A stretch of DNA of 64,000 nt. Origin: Nemopilema nomurai. Its lineage: Eukaryota > Cnidaria > Scyphozoa > Rhizostomeae > Rhizostomatidae. Made by a program: the position numbers and the translations under genes. Position 1 is the first letter of the stretch, and the number at the start of each line of letters is the position of its first letter. Where the stretch lies: assembly GCA_003864495.1 (NCBI GenBank), contig ML133366.1, positions 208,052-272,051 on the forward strand, in the 5' to 3' direction. This document shows positions 58,261 through 64,000 of this stretch, in pieces. Below the pieces are notes generated by a model. It saw nothing but the letters and a program-made list of their open reading frames with translations, did not search any database and had not been told where the DNA came from.

Positions 58261-60693
58261 TCACATAGGTTTGAAATGGCTCGCAGTGTTCAGCAGTTCA
58301 TGAAGAACTTTGGAATCTCCATCATGGTCTTTAAGCTGTTCCAAAACCGTCATTCTGTAAAAATGCCGTCCTGGTTGCTGTTTTGACTTCCAATACTTAT
58401 CCATCGCCTTTTCTACGTCCTTGTTACAATGTCCCAGACTTGGACCATTCACAGCAACAAAGAACTCGTCATTTATATTGTCCTCTGCCATATTTCGGTC
58501 ACTGCTGAAATGATTCTCATACGTCAATACCATTGATTAGAGAATTGAATCGCAAGATTGCTTAACGGCTGCAGTATCTTGAAAAAGATTGTTGCTCGGA
58601 TCAAAAAACTTTTTGATAATCTCTTTTGATAATCTCTTTTTGATAATCTCTTTTTCAGATCATCTTTTTTCAACTTAGCAGTCAGTCTTTCGAGTCTCTT
58701 GAGAAATTTTTTATGCTGATGTTTATGCTCGTCATGGGGCAAAGACGCTACAGATCGAAGAGGAATTTCGCTTCACTGAATCCATAAAGTTTGGGAAATC
58801 AACTATTGACTTCTTAAAGTAGCCCCCATCAGGTTGGTGTAATTTTGTGGCTAAAGAGGGCAAATCAAGTACAACCTTTGCATTTTTATATTATTTACAG
58901 ACTTTTCATCAAAAACTTCATCTTTAAGGCCTCTGTGCAATTCAGTGACCAAGGGCAATAGTTGTGCGTCTGATCTCTTTATTGGATCAGCCCCTTTCTG
59001 TATTAGACGTTGTTCATGTTGGTGTCTTGTTTCACTCTGAAGACCAGCTGCCTGCCTTCCATAATCTTTAATTACAGGAATGCCTCTGATTTCATTCTTC
59101 TCAGTCAGTGTCATTTTGTTGGCATGATTGAGAGGCCATAGACAATTCTGACCAGGGGCTGTGAAAGAAATACACTTACTATGATCATCAAGACATTGGC
59201 ACATCTTTCCAAACAGGTCCAAAAACAGTTCATAACTTTCGTGGGGCAGAAGATGAACCATTTGTGCAGTGTTTACCACGACACCAATCTGCCTATAAAC
59301 ATCGGCAGGGCCAGACAAGTTGAGAAGAAAATGAGCGTTCAGGATTTTACCCTTTAATTCTCTAGCTTTGTCTCCCTTTTCTCGTAATTTGCTGGCTCAG
59401 ATCCTTTCTTGTTCCTTACAGCTTGCAAAGTTTTGTTCCAGGCACGTTATTATAGCGGGAAATTCGTGGTGAATGTTGCTGTACACTTGTCTTCTGCTAT
59501 TTGCAAATCTGGTTCAGAAAAACTGACTAAGCTCTTCATCTCCTGTTTCCAAAAGGCTGTAGCTGCCACAAGCGTTTCGTATTTGGCTCCCCAATTAAAT
59601 AAGGTAAACATTTGTTGGCAGACGTCTGTGTTTTGAACAAGCCATTTGAAAGTTTCCATTTTACATAAATGGGTGTCGACTAGACCAGCCTTGTAGCTGT
59701 ACAACATATCCCCTGCCTGCAAGCCATTCATAGAGTCAAATGGGCGGTTGATTCCAATGTGAAAATAGGCACCATCAAAAACAGTACTTTCGATCTGAGA
59801 AACATCGACTCCCAATTCATCAAAGCCTTCCCTCATATTAATAGCCAATGCAACAGCGTTGCTTCCATATTTCACAACTGGTTGTACAAAACTAATGACT
59901 TCTAGCAAATTTTGACCACCAGGAGAAATGGTCACTCCACCAAGAAACTGCCTTGATCTGTGTTTGTACGTGGCTTTATCTGCAGAGAGTGCTAGTGGAG
60001 GCCTATGACCGGTTTGCTCCATTTTGCCAGAAAGAAATTCCTTCATTCTAGATTTCACTTCCTTGGTGACATGAAACAAAAAAGCTGGCGGAAATTTCCT
60101 AGAATAATTAAGTTCTCCAACGTTTGCATTAGCTTGCTTCAAAATCAAAACGTCATCTTCATAGTCTAAGAAAGGACGTCCTTTGACATAGAGCTTGTAG
60201 CAAAGGCGCCCTAGATTCATTCCTGCTTCATAGTTCTTGGTCTTTCTCTTTTTGCTTCATTTACCCTTTGAGCTTGAGTTTAGAGGCTCTCGATGTATCT
60301 CCTTGACTGCTGAATATGCCTCTTGACATTTTTTTGAGGTTCCTAAATGCTTCTGGAAGATTTTCTTCAGGTCCAAAACCAAGCCCAAGTGCTTTATTAT
60401 ATCTGAAAACTCCCCCCGTAGAGGTTTTTTCGGAGATGTCAACACTATCGGAGCAGACAGAGCTGGATAATTCTTTCAACTCCCTGTCAAAGCTGAATCC
60501 CGCTACCTCTATATCCTTGATTGAGCGTGCAAGCGTGACTTTCGCAAGCAGCGTTTCTTTCTCCTCACTCATTCTCGTTTGGCTCTGTGGGCTTTGGATT
60601 TTTTCGAACAGACTCCTCAATCTTCACAATGCTCGCTTTGATCAAGTTTATGTCACTGACAACTTCATTAAATCTTTCTGTCGTAATACATGA
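58261..60693 (-). pseudogene. hAT-like (RNase H-fold) repeated protein remnant
   Basis: Read on -, an N-terminal region (60620-60261, KDIEVAGFSFDREL) leads into a long open part at 60220-59450: GRPFLDYEDDVLIL, GELNYSRKFP, ALSADKATYKHRSRQFLGG, STVFDGAYFHIG, YKAGLVDTHLCKME and FNWGAKYE. The LSADKATYKHR Asp and the later His/Asp pattern fit hAT-derived enzymes. The rest follows in broken frames to 58261 (LLPHESYELFLDLFGKM, IRGIPVIKDYGRQAAGLQ). A triple ttttgataatctct-type repeat lies near 58610-58660. The gene is multi-copy in character and dead here. Confidence 0.5.
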
Positions 60694-60699
60694 ACCCTT

Positions 60700-61134
60700 G
60701 TAGTCTGGCTGAATTAAATGAAAATTATGGTTAACCTATAATTAAATGCTACATTAGCAAACTTTATACCATTCGAATCGAAATTTAATGAAGAATAACA
60801 TATTGAGAGCCTCATACTGAGGTCTTTGGGCAAAAAAAGTTATAACCGCTGGTTTGGATGGGGGTTTTGTCAACAATTTGTGCGACTTTAGATATTTAGC
60901 TGCGAACCCTTCTGTTGAAAAGACATTGTATACCTTAAACTGCATATTGTAAACGGTTCAAACTTTGCACCAATACGTCGAAATATGATACGCTTTATCC
61001 GATAAGGTTTAAAAATAACACGATGACGTCATCAGTGACGTCACCACTATCGAATATATCGGGGCTAGTACTAATAAAAAGTAGAAATCGTAAAGCTAAG
61101 GTTTTCAACGTTGGAAATGTAGCCTTATAAGTAG
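60700..61134. other. Non-coding stretch with two CRE palindromes
   Basis: TGACGTCA occurs at 61024-61031 and again at 61036-61043, spaced 12 bases apart. A short open frame on - at 60754-60945 is not recognised. The paired CRE sites could be part of an element end. Confidence 0.4.
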
Positions 61135-61450
61135 CTACTGATAAGAATACTTTAAAATTTCAAAGATGTCTGTGGCATCATTATTGTCATGATCATCTAA
61201 CTCGGATATGGGTTTTGCTGAATTTTCACAATCTTCACCGTGGCAGCTTCCGCATGCTGTTACACAAGTCAGCCCGTTCTTCCGGCAAGAGCAAGAAAGG
61301 GTTCCACATGGATGCTTCGTATTCATTTTACATTTGCCACGAACAACCTGAAGCAGCCATTCTGGAGCAGGATCAAGGTCGGTTTTGATTGGTGTCATAA
61401 TACCGTCCATTTTCCATCCCCAGTCTTGCGGGTTTAGACAGCAAAGATCT
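61135..61450 (-). pseudogene. Cys-rich 3' exon of an XPG-like family member
   Basis: Read on -, an acceptor-like cgcaag near 61427 leads to GWKMDGIMTPIKTDLDPAPE, then the Cys-rich finger (RGKCKMN, CGTLSCSCRKNG, TCVTACGSCHGEDCEN), then an acidic end. This matches the C-terminal tail of the XPG-like gene at 10791-11139. It abuts, head to head, the central part of the same family on + at 61440. Confidence 0.55.
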
Positions 61451-62770
61451 AACTGCTTCCACTGTGCTACCTAGTCTTTCAACTGGCTTGATTGCTGATG
61501 ATCGAGTAAACTGTGATGAAGCAGAGAATGTTGGACGAAATATTAAAAACCAACTTGATAACAGGAGCATGGAAGATGCGAGCATCAAGAGAAAAGAAAG
61601 AGTTCAAACATTTGAAGATCTCTTACCTAAGACGAAAATTGGGAACAATACCGTGACCATCAATCTAACTATACTGTTTAGCCGTTTGACTGCCTTGGCT
61701 AACTTCCAAAGTAACGTTTCTGAAAACTTCTGCTATGAGCTAATTCCAGAGCCGACGTCTCTCTTTAAACAAGGTATGATGAGAAAATCGACTAAAGCTG
61801 TTCTAAGAAATCACTTACTGGGTACAGAGAATGCCACTATCCCGACTACAAATGACGTTTGCGTAGTTGATGGTGGTGCATTGCTCCACAAAGTCCACTG
61901 GCCAAAATCAACGTATTCTGAAGTGCTTCAACAGTACATTGCATTTTTAAAGCAAAGATTTGGGAAGTACACCTGCGTAGACGTTGTTTTTGATGGATAC
62001 TCAGACAGAATGTCAACAAAAGGTCAGGAGCATCTTCGTCGAATGAGCAAAACGTCAGCTAGCATTGAAATCACTGAAAGCTCAAAAGTTACTTGTAGCA
62101 GGGAAGCATTTCTGGCGAACATCGATAACAAGGATAGGCTGATTAAGTTGCTTTGTACTCGGTTAGAGAGGGAAAGGTTTGTCGCAGTTCAAAGTAATGG
62201 AGACGCAGATATCTCAATTGTGAAGGCTGCCCTTGAGTACGCAGAAACTGGTAGGTGTGTTGTTGTGATGGCAGAAGATACGGATATATTGGTGCTCATG
62301 ATGAGCCACTGGAGAGATGGATTGGGAGAATTGTTTTTTGGAAAAGAGAAAAAGGAAAAGAAAAGGCGACATTTAAAATTGCTATACTGGAGCATGCGGG
62401 ACCTTTTATCAACACAACAGTACCAAGAAGCACTTCTTTTTGTTCATGCTTGGAATGGCTGTGACACAACTTCAGCTATGCACCAAAAAGGTATAAAACT
62501 GAAATAATAATAGCATAATAGCTTTGTACTGCATTACCTATAATGACATACCTTGCAGTTGATATTAGGTACTAGGATAACTACAATGATATGCCACTTT
62601 TCATCATTTAGAAAACTGTTATTGGTGCACTCTGTTTGTTATAGGGAAGCTGAAAATCTTGAAGCAGTTAGAATCGAGAGAAACACTTGAGATATCAAAA
62701 CAATTTGGGAATTTGTCAATGACTCAGCAAGAGATCAGAGGGGCAGGTGTTCAACTGGTGGTTAAAATGT
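61440..62770 (+). pseudogene. XPG/FEN1-like nuclease gene fragment
   Basis: This is open from about 61440 to 62491, then GT-AG to 62643-62770 (KLKILKQLESRE). XPG-type acidic residues are visible in order: VVDGGALLH (Asp), VFDGYSD (Asp), GDADISIV, EDTDILVLM (two Asp) and NGCDTTSAM (Asp). The 5' part is missing at the junction near 61435, and the 3' Cys-rich exon is not downstream; a fold-back element lies 70 bases beyond the last exon. No internal stop is present in the remaining part, and it keeps the GCDTT motif that the copy at 2100-5725 lost. It probably cuts branched or flap DNA if functional, by analogy with FEN1/XPG. Confidence 0.65.
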
Positions 62771-62839
62771 AAATACATTTCTACTCAAGATATTTAATAA
62801 GCTTCTGAAATAAAATATCAAGCAATAGTATCACCAATA

Positions 62840-63309
62840 GCCCCCAAAACCCTGCTGCGCGGGCTAAACCCCTTCTGTGGAAAAGGAATTGCCCCTTAAA
62901 ACTACCCTATAAACAAAATAGACATGTTAGCCTTGGCAAGACAAGAGCCTCGCATCGAGAGCAAAAATGACGTAATTTACAGCCACGCATCGCATACTTG
63001 AAACGAAAGTTGTCAACGAAAAATGACTCGCCATCCTTCGCACGCAAAACATGAAGGGATGAGGCTCCCCCGCCCTAGCGATTGTCACATGAGTGCGAGT
63101 GATGCATGCGAAGGATGGCGAGTCATTTTTCGTTGACAACTTTCGTTTCAAGTATGCGATGCGTGGCTGTAAATTACGTCATTTTTGCTCTCGATGCGAG
63201 GCTCTTGTCTTGCCAAGGCTAATCTGCCTAATTTGTTTTGGGGTAGTTTTAAGGGGCAATTCTATTTCCACAGAAGGGGTTTTAAGCCCGCGCAGCGGGT
63301 TTTGGGGGC
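62840..63309. mobile_element. Fold-back MITE, 470 bp, TA-flanked
   Basis: The left arm (62840-63046) is almost the reverse complement of the right arm (63104-63309); the inner 110 bases match nearly perfectly, and only about 57 bases form the loop. The ends are gcccccaaaac/gttttgggggc, with TA outside both (62838-62839 and 63310-63311). This suggests a Tc1/mariner-type non-autonomous element. It has no coding capacity. Confidence 0.85.
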
Positions 63310-63311
63310 TA

Positions 63312-64000
63312 GTCTTCTGTTTTACCAATATATTGTTTATCTATGGTGAAAGTTGTCTTCAAAGCTTTACTGAAATATATTCTATTTGCGTGACATGGTC
63401 TATCGTGAACCTAAATATCAAATTATTTTAATCACGCACAGCCATCGATTTCATTTACATAACCTTATACATATTTTTATTTGAAACGCATATTTTTGTC
63501 AGTAAATATTTGGGCGAGCACGCTCGGAGGGGGCATTTGGAGTGATTTGTTATTCAAGTCACTTTTAGCTTCACCGCTCTATATTTTTCAATTTTGTGCG
63601 GCAAAAGCAGTAGTAAATGGTTTCAGAACCAAGTTGAGATGTAGAATCGACTTCGGTTACTTGCACATGCAAGATCGAGTGCACGTCTCATTGCAGTCTG
63701 ATGGTGTCCAGAGGCGGCAATCAAATTGACAACTCGTTAATGTTAACACCCTTTAAGGAACCTTGTTCCAGTGAGCCAAGCGACCTCTGCATGAAACAAA
63801 CAACACGACATGACACCTTCCTACTTGCCAAGTCCGAAAAAGCTGCCACGAAAACTTGTATTGTTGACCGTTTTACTCGTCGTTTTAGAAAATATTGGGG
63901 GTAGATTACATGGCCGCTGTCTTTATCATAGTTTGTTTTGGAATTTGAGGGCGGTTTAGGCTTAAAATCGTATGAGGGTTACACTGTCAATTCCCCATCG
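63312..64000. other. Right-edge stretch, no secure gene
   Basis: Short open frames on + at 63481-63729 and 63701-63904 have no recognisable family. I see no repeat or RNA signature. Confidence 0.4.

Noticed and set aside
1..64000. CRISPR array or bacterial operon
   Set aside because: No direct repeats with spacers; introns and transposon families are eukaryotic.

Overview
The window is a transposon graveyard from an animal genome. Genes are intron-bearing with GT-AG splice sites, base composition is AT-rich, and there is no operon structure. The mixture of THAP-type transposases, ISL2EU, Kolobok, P, hAT, Polinton, Pao/BEL and Gypsy elements is typical of invertebrates; a cnidarian is my best guess, but that is an inference from family content, not a proof. 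I see no convincing ordinary host gene. Almost every recognisable coding stretch belongs to a mobile element, and most are broken.

Layout. (1) 1-17.7 kb is a set of nested insertions. A DUF6589-type gene on + (remnants at 110-942, 11700-11851 and 15032-15250) faces a RecQ-like helicase on - (17651-15584); together they look like one transposon. Inside the DUF6589 gene sits an element with ~430-bp inverted repeats (about 950-11699) that encodes an XPG-like nuclease with a Cys-rich tail. Inside that gene sits an ISL2EU element (5726-10788, AT target duplication) with a THAP-DDE transposase (+), a SWIM-YqaJ nuclease (-) and a tRNA-derived SINE. A second insertion in the DUF6589 gene is a Kolobok element (11856-15027, TTAA target duplication). 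(2) 17.7-31.2 kb holds an unrecognised element ORF, a hAT remnant with an 11-bp minisatellite, two opposed Gypsy remnants (one with a MYND-like finger), a P element fragment with a THAP transposase, and a Pao/BEL remnant. (3) 31.5-39.1 kb is a decayed Polinton with integrase, capsid-type, protease and DNA polymerase B remnants. (4) 39696-49860 is a second ISL2EU element. The intron of its transposase gene contains a Kolobok element (40990-47784, TTAA duplication) whose two genes both read through intact after splicing: a 217-aa protein with a domain like the zinc-binding C-terminal ballast domain of vertebrate P2X7, and an 801-aa, nine-exon THAP-DDE transposase. (5) 51011-57018 is a P element with an 8-bp target duplication, a broken transposase (+) that contains a solo LTR with its own 5-bp duplication, and an antisense C2H2-finger gene. 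(6) 58.2-63.3 kb holds a hAT-like remnant, two opposed pieces of the XPG-like/Cys-rich family, and a 470-bp fold-back element.

The most striking pattern is architectural. In four unrelated element types the transposase gene and a second, non-transposase gene lie tail to tail inside one pair of ends: ISL2EU with SWIM-YqaJ, Kolobok with the ballast-domain gene, P with a C2H2 gene, and DUF6589 with a RecQ helicase. For Kolobok this is supported by two independent copies that share end sequence, position of the companion gene, intron position and symmetrical CRE-like sites. Six THAP DNA-binding domains from three superfamilies occur in the window.
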